Both the position numbers and the translations under genes were made by a program. Below, in pieces: positions 1 to 5,134 of a stretch of DNA of 5,134 nt. This DNA is from an uncultured Collinsella sp. (lineage in GTDB: Bacteria; Actinomycetota; Coriobacteriia; Coriobacteriales; Coriobacteriaceae), in assembly GCA_902494815.1 (NCBI GenBank), contig CABUVB010000132.1, positions 1 through 5,134 on the forward strand, given 5' to 3'. The notes beneath the pieces were generated by a model, which ran no database searches, had not been told where the DNA came from, and saw only the letters and a list, made by a program, of their open reading frames with translations. Numbering within the stretch: the stretch's first letter is position 1; every line of letters starts with the position of its first letter.

Positions 1-1
1 C

Positions 2-445
2 CTTGAGGAGTGCGCGTTTGGCGGCTTGGTGCCGCGCGTGGTGGCGGACCTTGAAGGGCCGGCGGGCGCCATGCGCGGCATCGCGAGCTCGCTGGCCGCG
101 GCTCGATTGCCGCTCGTGGCGATCGTCGCCTGCGATATGCCGTTTGTCTCGCCGGAACTCATCGGCGCGCTTGCCGATCGTGTTGAGGCCGAGGCGCTCG
201 ACGTGTGCGTGCCGCGCGAGGAGCGGGGGATTGAGCCGCTTTGCGCCGTCTGGCGCCGTGACGCGTGTGCGCCGGTTGCCCAAGAGCTGCTCGCTTGCGA
301 CCGCCAGCGCATTCGCTGCCTGATCAATCGCGTTCAGGCCGGTTATATGGATGAGCCGCAGATCGTTAAGGCCGCGGGCTCGACGCTCTGCTTCGAGAAC
401 GTCAATACGCCCGAGGAGTTTGCGGCGGCCGAGTTGCTCGCCTAG
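2..445 (+). CDS. mobA: MobA-like molybdenum cofactor nucleotidyltransferase, C-terminal part (5' end outside window)
   Basis: This is the last 147 codons of a gene that begins before the window; the frame is open from base 2 to the TAG at 443-445. Family members transfer GMP (MobA) or CMP (MocA) from the NTP onto molybdopterin in the cytoplasm. Seen here: a VACDMPFVSPELI stretch (visible residues 42-54), which matches the family's metal-binding Asp motif; EPLCAVWRR (about 79-87), resembling the 'PL.ALYR' strand of MobA; and a C-terminal ENVNTPEEF, the typical NxNTPE ending of MobA. MobA proteins are usually near 190-210 residues, so some 45-60 residues, including the N-terminal glycine-rich nucleotide-binding loop and LysGly motif, are missing. 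The C-terminus favours MobA, but the neighbourhood of a xanthine dehydrogenase-type enzyme, which normally uses the cytosine dinucleotide cofactor, leaves MocA-type specificity possible. The next gene starts 15 bases after the stop, so the two are probably co-transcribed. Confidence 0.82.
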   Translation, partial: LEECAFGGLVPRVVADLEGPAGAMRGIASSLAAARLPLVAIVACDMPFVSPELIGALADRVEAEALDVCVPREERGIEPLCAVWRRDACAPVAQELLACDRQRIRCLINRVQAGYMDEPQIVKAAGSTLCFENVNTPEEFAAAELLA

Positions 446-460
446 ACGATTGGAGTTGCC

Positions 461-856
461 ATGTCTCACGATATTTGCCCCGATACCGGGGAACCTTGCA
501 CTTGCGATGGGTCCGAGCCTTGCACCTGCGGCTGTGGCGGCTGTGGACATACTGCGGAAGAGGAAGCGGCCGCCGCGGCGTATCGCGAGTCGCACCGCGA
601 GGCCTCGTTTGGCGATGCCCCTGATCACGAACGCAAGATCATCGTTTCGTTCGATAGCACCTTCGATGTGATGGAATGCGAGCAGCTGTGCCTGGATGCC
701 GGCGTGCCCGGGCGCATCATGCCGCTGCCCGGCTCCATCACCGCCGGCTGCGGGCTGTGCTGGGCCATGCCGTTCTCGGGCGACGCCCTCGCCGCCTTCC
801 GCGCTGCTACCGAAGGCCGCATAACCCCCGCCGACTACCATCAGCTCGTCCTCTAA
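461..856 (+). CDS. DUF3343 (putative Se/S carrier-like) protein with cysteine-rich N-terminal extension
   Basis: 131 residues, ATG at 461 preceded by GGAG at 452-455. The C-terminal part (about residues 58-125) resembles the small DUF3343 family, described as putative selenium/sulfur carriers: IVSFDSTFDVMECEQLC, then GVPGRIMPLPGSITAGCGLC, with the family's 'front' strand, the 'G.P.R..P.P..I...CG' core and a CGLC thiol pair (C97, C100). Such genes are often found near selenium-dependent molybdenum hydroxylase genes, which agrees with the hydroxylase genes downstream. The first 28 residues are odd: seven cysteines (6, 13, 15, 21, 23, 25, 28) including two copies of EPCTC eight residues apart, followed by His30 and an Ala/Glu-rich linker (31-48). 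This looks like an added metal- or chalcogen-binding segment. No signal peptide or membrane segment is seen, so it is probably cytoplasmic. It lies 15 bases after the mobA-like gene and likely shares its operon. The family call is good; the biochemical role is inference. Confidence 0.8.
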   Translation: MSHDICPDTGEPCTCDGSEPCTCGCGGCGHTAEEEAAAAAYRESHREASFGDAPDHERKIIVSFDSTFDVMECEQLCLDAGVPGRIMPLPGSITAGCGLCWAMPFSGDALAAFRAATEGRITPADYHQLVL

Positions 857-864
857 CCACCAGC

Positions 865-899
865 ACCACCACAAAGGTGCCTGTCCCCAATGTGGTGGT
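865..899. repeat. Palindromic intergenic element (9-bp stem, 17-nt loop)
   Basis: ACCACCACA at 865-873 is the exact reverse complement of TGTGGTGGT at 891-899, giving a 9-bp stem around a 17-base loop. It begins 8 bases after the stop of the DUF3343 gene. The loop, read on the - strand, contains GGGGACAGGCACC, a string I associate with dispersed REP-like intergenic palindromes in several bacteria; that association is from memory and unchecked. There is only TT and no U-tract after the stem, so a classical intrinsic terminator is unlikely, though it may still protect the 3' end of the upstream message. Single copy in this window. Confidence 0.5.
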
Positions 900-913
900 T
901 TGGAACACGTGGA

Positions 914-940
914 CGAAACAGGTTTGAAACACGGGTTTTG
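914..940. repeat. Alternating AAAC/GTTT half-site array
   Basis: Within 23 bases AAAC (916-919), GTTT (922-925), AAAC (927-930) and GTTT (935-938) alternate, so GTTTGAAAC at 922-930 is a palindrome about one central base, and AAAC-N2-GTTT and AAAC-N4-GTTT flank it. A related GGAACACGTGG lies just upstream at 902-912, including a CACGTG palindrome (906-911). Further GAAAC copies occur at 987-991 and 1012-1016. This could be an operator cluster for gdhA or the remainder of the palindromic element just upstream. No function can be assigned from sequence alone. Confidence 0.3.
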
Positions 941-1041
941 CACGTCAGGCACTCAAAAACGTTTCTACCTGCATCGTAATCAAAATGAAACATCTGCTCG
1001 TCGGCTTATGCGAAACTTTGCCGCAACAGTGCGATATTATC

Positions 1042-1070
1042 CATACACGATAAAGCTCGCGGCGTATAGG
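1042..1070 (+). promoter_or_regulatory. Weak candidate gdhA promoter
   Basis: CATACA (1042-1047) and TATAGG (1065-1070) are 17 bases apart, with three and four matches to the -35 and -10 consensus. The implied transcription start would lie near 1077, giving a leader of about 37 bases before gdhA. An alternative -10, TATTAT at 1035-1040, is a better hexamer but has no acceptable -35. gdhA must have a promoter somewhere in 857-1100 or be read from upstream; this placement is tentative. Confidence 0.22.
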
Positions 1071-1079
1071 GTGCCGCGA
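1057..1079. promoter_or_regulatory. Inverted repeat upstream of gdhA (operator or leader hairpin)
   Basis: TCGCGGC at 1057-1063 is the exact reverse complement of GCCGCGA at 1073-1079, extendable by one G-T pair, around a 9-base centre that contains TATAGG. It ends 25 bases before the gdhA Shine-Dalgarno GGAGG (1105-1109). If TATAGG is the -10 box, the palindrome would straddle the promoter as a repressor operator; if transcription starts further upstream, it would be a GC-rich hairpin in the leader. No T-run follows, so it is not a terminator. Confidence 0.4.
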
Positions 1080-1113
1080 CCAACATTTTTCGTTTCCCAT
1101 CATTGGAGGAAGC

Positions 1114-2469
1114 ATGAGCTACACGCAGAAAGTTCTCGACGAGCTCAAGGCCCGCTATCCCGAGCAGCCTGAGTTCATCCAGGCCGCGACCGAGATCCTC
1201 GGCACCATCCAGCCGGCGCTCGACGCCCATCCCGAGTACGAGGAGGCCGCCCTGCTTGAGCGCCTCGTCGAGCCCGAGCGCATCGTTATGTTCCGTGTCC
1301 CCTGGGTCGACGACCAGGGCAAGGTTCAGGTCAACCGCGGCTACCGCGTCGAGTTCAACTCTGCCATTGGACCCTACAAGGGCGGCCTGCGCTTTAACCC
1401 GACGGTCACCCTGGGTATGCTCAAGTTCCTGGGCCTGGAGCAGATCCTCAAGAACAGCCTGACCACCCTTCCCATGGGCGGCGGCAAGGGCGGCTCCGAC
1501 TTTGACCCCAAGGGCAAGTCCAACAACGAGATCATGCACTTCTGCCAGTCCTTCATGACCGAGCTCTATCGCCACATCGGCCCCAACACCGACGTTCCCG
1601 CCGGCGACCTGGGCGTTGGCGGCCGCGAGGTTGCCTACCTGTTCGGTCAGTACAAGCGCCTGACCAACGAGTGGACCGGCGTCCTTACCGGCAAGGGCCT
1701 CTCCTTTGGCGGCTCGCTCGCCCGTACCGAGGCCACCGGTTACGGTCTGGCCTACTTTGTGGACGAGTACCTCAAGAGCCGCGGTGACTCCTTCGAGGGC
1801 AAGAACGTCGTCGTTCACGGCTCCGGCAACGTCGCTATCTACGCGGTCCAGAAGGTCACTCAGCTCGGTGGCAAGGTGCTCGCCTGCTCCGATACCCACG
1901 GCTGGGTCGAGGATCCCGACGGCATCGACTACACCGTGCTCGAGCACATCTACAACAAGAAGCGCTCTGGCCACGACAAGGGCGTTACGCTCGCCATGTA
2001 CGTTGACGAGAAGCCCAACGCCGTGTGGCACGAGGGCGACGGCCGCGGCGTGTGGCAGCTTCCCTGCGATATCGCTCTGCCCTGCGCTCGCGAGAACACG
2101 CTGCTGCTCGAGGACGCCCAGGCACTCGTCGCCAACGGCTGCAAGGTGGTCGGCGAGGGCGCGAACATGCCCACGACCATCGAGGCCACGACTTACTTCC
2201 AGGAGAACGGCGTCGCCTTTATGCCCGGTAAGGCTGCCAACGCCGGTGGCGTGCTCGTGTCCGGCCTGGAGATGAGCCAGAACGCCGAGCACCTGTCCTG
2301 GACCTTCGAGGAGGTCGACGGCAAGCTCGAGCAGCTCATGCGCGGCATGTTCCACAACGTGGACGACACCGCCAAGGAGTACGGCCAGGAGGGCAACTTT
2401 GTCATGGGCGCCAACATCGCCGGCTTCCTGAAGGTCGCCGACGCCATGCTCGCCCAGGGCGTCTGCTAA
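1114..2469 (+). CDS. gdhA: NADP-type glutamate dehydrogenase
   Basis: Complete 451-residue protein, close to the roughly 445-450 residues of hexameric bacterial GdhA. It catalyses the reversible reductive amination of 2-oxoglutarate with ammonium to L-glutamate in the cytoplasm. Visible signatures: substrate-site GPYKGGLRF (residues 86-94, Lys89), the active-site loop LPMGGGKGGSDFDPKGK (119-135, catalytic Lys125), PAGDLGVGGRE (162-172, Asp165 as the proton-relay Asp), GSLARTEATGYG (200-211), the Rossmann loop GSGNVA (236-241), SDTHG (259-263), which resembles the NADP-preferring form rather than the acidic NAD form, GEGANMPTT (347-355), and KAANAGGVLVSGLEMSQN (373-390). The ATG at 1114 is set by GGAGG at 1105-1109. 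It has its own 257-base upstream region and a strong terminator downstream, so it appears to be a single-gene unit. Coenzyme preference is inferred from sequence; the family call is near certain. Confidence 0.97.
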   Translation: MSYTQKVLDELKARYPEQPEFIQAATEILGTIQPALDAHPEYEEAALLERLVEPERIVMFRVPWVDDQGKVQVNRGYRVEFNSAIGPYKGGLRFNPTVTLGMLKFLGLEQILKNSLTTLPMGGGKGGSDFDPKGKSNNEIMHFCQSFMTELYRHIGPNTDVPAGDLGVGGREVAYLFGQYKRLTNEWTGVLTGKGLSFGGSLARTEATGYGLAYFVDEYLKSRGDSFEGKNVVVHGSGNVAIYAVQKVTQLGGKVLACSDTHGWVEDPDGIDYTVLEHIYNKKRSGHDKGVTLAMYVDEKPNAVWHEGDGRGVWQLPCDIALPCARENTLLLEDAQALVANGCKVVGEGANMPTTIEATTYFQENGVAFMPGKAANAGGVLVSGLEMSQNAEHLSWTFEEVDGKLEQLMRGMFHNVDDTAKEYGQEGNFVMGANIAGFLKVADAMLAQGVC

Positions 2470-2494
2470 ATCTTCGCTCGACATAGCATGCGAT

Positions 2495-2530
2495 AAGGCT
2501 CCCAGCCATTCCGGCTGGGAGCCTTTTTCT
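2495..2530 (+). terminator. Intrinsic (Rho-independent) terminator of gdhA
   Basis: AAGGCTCCCAGCC (2495-2507) pairs perfectly with GGCTGGGAGCCTT (2513-2525) around the 5-base loop ATTCC. The 13-bp GC-rich stem runs into a T-tract at 2524-2528. It begins 25 bases after the gdhA stop and should insulate the hydroxylase genes from gdhA transcription. Confidence 0.95.
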
Positions 2531-2537
2531 ATGGTGG

Positions 2538-2556
2538 CGAGGGCTGTGCGCCCTCG
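2538..2556. promoter_or_regulatory. Perfect inverted repeat in front of the molybdenum hydroxylase genes (operator candidate)
   Basis: CGAGGGC (2538-2544) and GCCCTCG (2550-2556) form a perfect 7-bp inverted repeat with centre TGTGC, followed by TTT. It sits 12 bases after the gdhA terminator T-run and covers the position where the -35 box of the candidate promoter at 2559-2567 would be, which suits a repressor or activator site. A weak back-up terminator hairpin is the alternative, but the T-tract is only three bases. Confidence 0.4.
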
Positions 2557-2558
2557 TT

Positions 2559-2567
2559 TGGTACACT
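2559..2567 (+). promoter_or_regulatory. Candidate extended -10 promoter for the hydroxylase operon
   Basis: TGGTACACT provides the extended -10 TGn followed by TACACT (four of six matches to TATAAT, with the most conserved first T, second A and last T present). No good -35 hexamer lies 16-18 bases upstream, as is tolerated with an extended -10. Transcription would start near 2574, giving a leader of about 18 or 30 bases depending on the start codon. The strong terminator upstream makes a promoter in this gap necessary unless readthrough occurs. Confidence 0.4.
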
Positions 2568-2585
2568 TAGGGGTACTGGACAAGT

Positions 2586-2606
2586 GGAGAGATGGGGGAG
2601 AACGTG
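2586..2606 (+). promoter_or_regulatory. Two overlapping start signals for the FAD subunit
   Basis: GGAG at 2586-2589 lies 2 bases before ATG 2592, whereas GGGGGAG at 2594-2600 lies 3 bases before GTG 2604, in the same frame. Both spacings are shorter than the 4-5 bases seen at gdhA and at the DUF3343 gene. Four residues (MGEN) distinguish the products. I slightly favour GTG 2604 on N-terminal similarity to family members, but list the longer frame for the gene. Confidence 0.4.
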
Positions 2607-3506
2607 CTCAAGTTCGGTACCTACGTCCGTGTTGGAAACGCGGCCGAAGCCTATGAGCTCTTACAGAAGAACCGCAACAATAAGATTGTGGGCGGCGGCA
2701 TCTGGATGCGCCTGGGTTCGCGTCGCGTGGCGACGGCGATTGACCTTTCGGCCTGTGGACTCGATCAGATCGAGGAGACCGAGACCGAGTTTCGCATCGG
2801 TGCCATGTGTACCCTGCGCCAGCTCGAGCGCCATGCCGAGCTCAACGCGCTTGTCAACCATGTCTTTGAGTTCGCCGTCCACGATATCGTGGGCGTGCAG
2901 CTGCGCAACACCGCCACGGTGGGCGGCAGCATCTACGGTCGCTTTGGTTTCTCGGACGTGCTCTCGGCGTTCCTGGCGCTCGATTCGTACGTTGAGCTGA
3001 CGGGGGCCGGCCGTGTGCCGCTCGCCGAGTTCGTGGACATGGGCTATGTGCGCGACGTGATCGAGCATGTGGTGGTCGTTAAGCACGATTACCGCGCAAG
3101 CTATGAGGCCGTGCGCAAGGCCGCGACCGACTTCCCCTCCTTAAACGTCACCGCCGCCTGGTGGGACAACAGCTGGCATGTCACTGTGGGTGCCCGCCCG
3201 TTGCGTGCGACCCTGCTGCAGGGCGAGGCATGCGGCCTTACCGCCGGGCAACCTTCCGAGGACGAGCTGCGCGCCCTTGCCGCGTCCGTACGCGCGCTGA
3301 GCTACGGCACCAACCTGTGGGGCTCGGCCGACTATCGCCGTCGCATCTCGGCCCCGCTGGCGATTCAGGCTGTGCGCCGCGCCGCCGGCATCGAGCTTTC
3401 TGCCGCGCTTGCCCGCGAGCTCGAGACCGTGCAGGTCCCCAAGTTTGCCACGGACGAGTATTCCTGCCGCCGCGTGCCCGGCGTCGATTCTAGCGAGGTG
3501 CGCTAA
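2592..3506 (+). CDS. FAD-binding subunit of a xanthine dehydrogenase-family molybdenum hydroxylase (YgfM/XdhB-like)
   Basis: 304 residues from the ATG at 2592, near the 260-300 usual for stand-alone FAD subunits. The subunit carries electrons from the [2Fe-2S] clusters of its partner to FAD and then to an acceptor such as NAD or ferredoxin. Visible: KIVGGGIWMRLG (residues 31-42), the first FAD pyrophosphate loop; RIGAMCTLRQLE (68-79); and NTATVGGSIYGRFGFSDVL (106-124), the second FAD-binding segment in the YgfM-like form, with GRFGFSD where classical enzymes have NAS-P-D. The C-terminal third matches the CO dehydrogenase flavoprotein C-terminal domain only loosely. The start is uncertain: GGAG (2586-2589) is only two bases from ATG 2592, while GTG at 2604 has GGGGGAG at 2594-2600 and would give MLKFGTYV, a more typical N-terminus. 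Its stop overlaps the next ATG by one base, implying translational coupling. It is cytoplasmic; no signal peptide is seen. The substrate cannot be read from this subunit. Confidence 0.9.
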   Translation: MGENVLKFGTYVRVGNAAEAYELLQKNRNNKIVGGGIWMRLGSRRVATAIDLSACGLDQIEETETEFRIGAMCTLRQLERHAELNALVNHVFEFAVHDIVGVQLRNTATVGGSIYGRFGFSDVLSAFLALDSYVELTGAGRVPLAEFVDMGYVRDVIEHVVVVKHDYRASYEAVRKAATDFPSLNVTAAWWDNSWHVTVGARPLRATLLQGEACGLTAGQPSEDELRALAASVRALSYGTNLWGSADYRRRISAPLAIQAVRRAAGIELSAALARELETVQVPKFATDEYSCRRVPGVDSSEVR

Positions 3507-5134
3507 TGGCTGCCAAACTCATCGATCTTTCCTTTACGCTCAACGGCCGCAAGGTCAAGGTTCAGATTGCCCCCGATACCATGCTCTTTGCGCTGCTGCG
3601 CGAGCAGGGCTGCGCGTCGGTGCGCTGCGCCTGTGAGACCAGCAACTGCGGCCTGTGCACGGTGTGGCTCGACGGCGACCCGGTGCTGAGCTGCTCGGTT
3701 CCCGCCGCTCGCGTCGAGGGCCACACCATCACCACGCTCGAGGGCCTCAAAGCCGAGTCTGAGGCGCTGGCCCGTGCGATGGCTGCCGAAGGCGCCGAGC
3801 AGTGCGGTTTTTGCGCCCCCGGCCTCATCATGAACGTGCTGGCGCTTGCCCGCGCCGCCAAGGAGGACCCGAGCCTCGTCGCCACGCGCGAGGAGCTATC
3901 GCGCCAGCTTGCCGGCAACCTCTGCCGTTGCAGCGGCTACGAGAGTCAGCTGCGCGCCATCGTCCGCTTTCTCAACGAGTCCGGCGTGAAGGTGGGCTTC
4001 GAGATGCCCGAGCTGCCCGTCAACGACACGAGCTCCGACGGTGTCGCGTACAAGCAGATTACCCACAAGCAGCCCAAGAAGGACTCGAAGGCACTGCTCG
4101 AGGGTCGTCCCGTCTACACGGGCGACCTGGTACCCGCCGGCGCACTCATCGTCAAACTCAAGCGCAGCCCGTATGCCCGCGCCAAGATCCGCTCCATCGA
4201 TACGTCGCGCGCCCTGAAGGTGCCCGGTGTGGTGGGCGTCTACACCTACGAGGACGTGCCCCAGCGCCGCTTTACCATCGCCGGCCAGAGCTATCCGCAG
4301 CCGAGTCCTTACGACCGCTTGATTCTTGAGAACCTCGTCCGTTACCAAAACGAGGAGGTGGCGATCGTCGCCGCCGAGACTGAGGAGGCCGCCGACAAGG
4401 CACTCAAGCTCATCAAGGTCGACTACGAGGTGCTCGAGCCGCTGCTCGACTTTACCCAGGCGCTCGATAACGACATCGTGGTCCACCCCGAGGGCGACGT
4501 GACCTTTATGTTCCCGCAGGGCGGCGACGTGTCTCGCAACCTGGTGTGCAGCGGTACCAGCGACTTTGGCGACTTGGACGAGGCCTTCGCCCAGAGCGAC
4601 ATCGTCTTCACCCGCACCTACACCAGCCAGGCAACCCAGACCGCGCCGATGGAGACCTTCCGTGCCTTCGCGACCACCGACGCGTTCGGCCGCATTTCGG
4701 TGACCACCTCTACGCAGGTGCCCTTCCACGTGCGCCGCATGGTCGCTCAGTCGCTCGATATCCCGCAGTCGCAGGTGCAGGTCATTAAGCCGCGCATCGG
4801 CGGCGGCTTTGGCTCCAAGCAGACGGGCTGCTGCGAGATCTTCGTGGCGTTCGTCACCCAGCAGACCGGCCGTCCGAGCTACTGCTGCTATACCCGCGAG
4901 GAGACCATCACCGCGGGCAACTCGCGCCACCAGATGCAGATGACCGTTAAGCTGGGCGCCATGAACGACGGCACCATCACGGCCATCGACCTGCACACGC
5001 TGTCCAACGCCGGCGCGTACGGCGAGCACGCCACCACGACGATCGGCCTCTCGGGCCACAAGAGCCTGCCCATCTACAACCACGTGAAGGCGAGCCGCTT
5101 TAGCTGGGACGCCGTCTACACCAACACCAACCGC
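3506..5134 (+). CDS. Fused [2Fe-2S]-molybdopterin subunit of a xanthine dehydrogenase-family hydroxylase (XdhD/YgfN-like), 3' end outside window
   Basis: 543 codons are visible from ATG 3506 to the window edge with no stop. Residues 1-80 form a plant-type ferredoxin domain with cysteines 43, 48, 51 and 63 (CETSNCGLC then C after 11). Residues 85-158 form the helical second [2Fe-2S] domain with CGFCAPG (C100, C103) and GNLCRCSGY (C140, C142). A linker (about 162-190) leads to the molybdopterin-binding region: EGRPVYTGD (199-207), LKRSPYARAKI (218-228), PMETFRAFATTD (381-392) and PRIGGGFGSKQT (429-440), the Mo-cofactor loop. The catalytic Glu normally near the C-terminus is not in view. Related fused proteins are about 850-960 residues. 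The enzyme would hydroxylate a purine or other N-heterocycle using water, passing electrons Mo to FeS to the FAD subunit encoded immediately upstream. Given the DUF3343 gene, it may be a selenium-dependent molybdenum hydroxylase; that, and the substrate, are inferred. Cys41 is an extra cysteine beside the first cluster. Confidence 0.92.
   Translation, partial: MAAKLIDLSFTLNGRKVKVQIAPDTMLFALLREQGCASVRCACETSNCGLCTVWLDGDPVLSCSVPAARVEGHTITTLEGLKAESEALARAMAAEGAEQCGFCAPGLIMNVLALARAAKEDPSLVATREELSRQLAGNLCRCSGYESQLRAIVRFLNESGVKVGFEMPELPVNDTSSDGVAYKQITHKQPKKDSKALLEGRPVYTGDLVPAGALIVKLKRSPYARAKIRSIDTSRALKVPGVVGVYTYEDVPQRRFTIAGQSYPQPSPYDRLILENLVRYQNEEVAIVAAETEEAADKALKLIKVDYEVLEPLLDFTQALDNDIVVHPEGDVTFMFPQGGDVSRNLVCSGTSDFGDLDEAFAQSDIVFTRTYTSQATQTAPMETFRAFATTDAFGRISVTTSTQVPFHVRRMVAQSLDIPQSQVQVIKPRIGGGFGSKQTGCCEIFVAFVTQQTGRPSYCCYTREETITAGNSRHQMQMTVKLGAMNDGTITAIDLHTLSNAGAYGEHATTTIGLSGHKSLPIYNHVKASRFSWDAVYTNTNR

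Noticed and set aside
461..856. Selenocysteine (in-frame UGA) in the DUF3343 or hydroxylase genes
   Set aside because: No in-frame TGA occurs before the assigned stops in either protein; any selenium involvement would be as a labile cofactor.
865..899. Hairpin as an intrinsic terminator for the mobA-DUF3343 unit
   Set aside because: The 17-base loop is long and only two or three T bases follow, so it does not fit the usual terminator form; kept as a palindromic element instead.
1035..1040. TATTAT as the gdhA -10 box
   Set aside because: It is a good hexamer, but the bases 16-18 upstream (around GAAACT) do not resemble a -35 and there is no TGn extension.
900..1172. 90-codon + strand frame across the gdhA upstream region
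   Set aside because: It overlaps the gdhA start in another frame, lacks a ribosome binding site and shows no recognisable domain.
1706..2275. 189-codon + strand frame inside gdhA
   Set aside because: Its product is Ser/Pro/Arg/Thr-rich, typical of an out-of-frame reading of GC-rich coding DNA, and gdhA motifs occupy the region in another frame.
1006..2583. 525-codon open frame on the - strand covering all of gdhA
   Set aside because: It mirrors the codon pattern of gdhA (strong third-position C/G removes stops on the opposite strand), its product is low-complexity and rich in Val, Ala, Leu, Gly and His, and it matches no family I know. It also spans the gdhA terminator.
3896..5083. 395-codon open frame on the - strand opposite the molybdopterin domain
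   Set aside because: Same kind of mirror frame; the + strand codes for clear FeS and Mo-cofactor motifs across the whole stretch.

Overview
The window reads as chromosomal DNA from a high-GC anaerobic actinobacterium. Codon use (strong C/G at third positions), the protein sequences and the mix of a selenium/molybdenum cluster with an anaerobe-type glutamate dehydrogenase suggest a gut Coriobacteriia member such as Collinsella. This assignment is from general resemblance, not from a search. All convincing genes are on the + strand.

Layout: (1) bases 2-445 hold the C-terminal part of a MobA-like molybdenum cofactor nucleotidyltransferase whose start lies outside the window. (2) Bases 461-856 encode a small DUF3343-type protein (putative Se/S carrier family) with an unusual seven-cysteine N-terminal extension. 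(3) Bases 857-1113 are non-coding and hold three palindromic structures: a hairpin right after the upstream gene, an alternating AAAC/GTTT array, and an inverted repeat near the gdhA ribosome binding site. (4) Bases 1114-2469 encode a complete NADP-type glutamate dehydrogenase (gdhA), closed by a textbook intrinsic terminator at 2495-2528. (5) A short promoter region follows, with a perfect 7-bp inverted repeat and an extended -10 element. (6) Bases 2592-3506 encode the FAD-binding subunit of a xanthine dehydrogenase-family molybdenum hydroxylase. (7) From 3506, overlapping the previous stop codon by one base and running off the window end, comes a fused subunit with two [2Fe-2S] domains followed by the molybdopterin-binding domain.

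How they fit: the FAD subunit and the FeS-Mo fusion should form one flavo-molybdo-iron-sulfur hydroxylase, resembling the E. coli YgfM/XdhD (YgfN) pair. The upstream nucleotidyltransferase and DUF3343 protein look like the end of a maturation operon that supplies the molybdenum cofactor and possibly labile selenium or sulfur to such an enzyme. gdhA sits between the two with its own upstream region and terminator. It may be functionally linked only through ammonium released by purine catabolism, which is inference. I saw no tRNA, rRNA, CRISPR array, insertion sequence or transposase.
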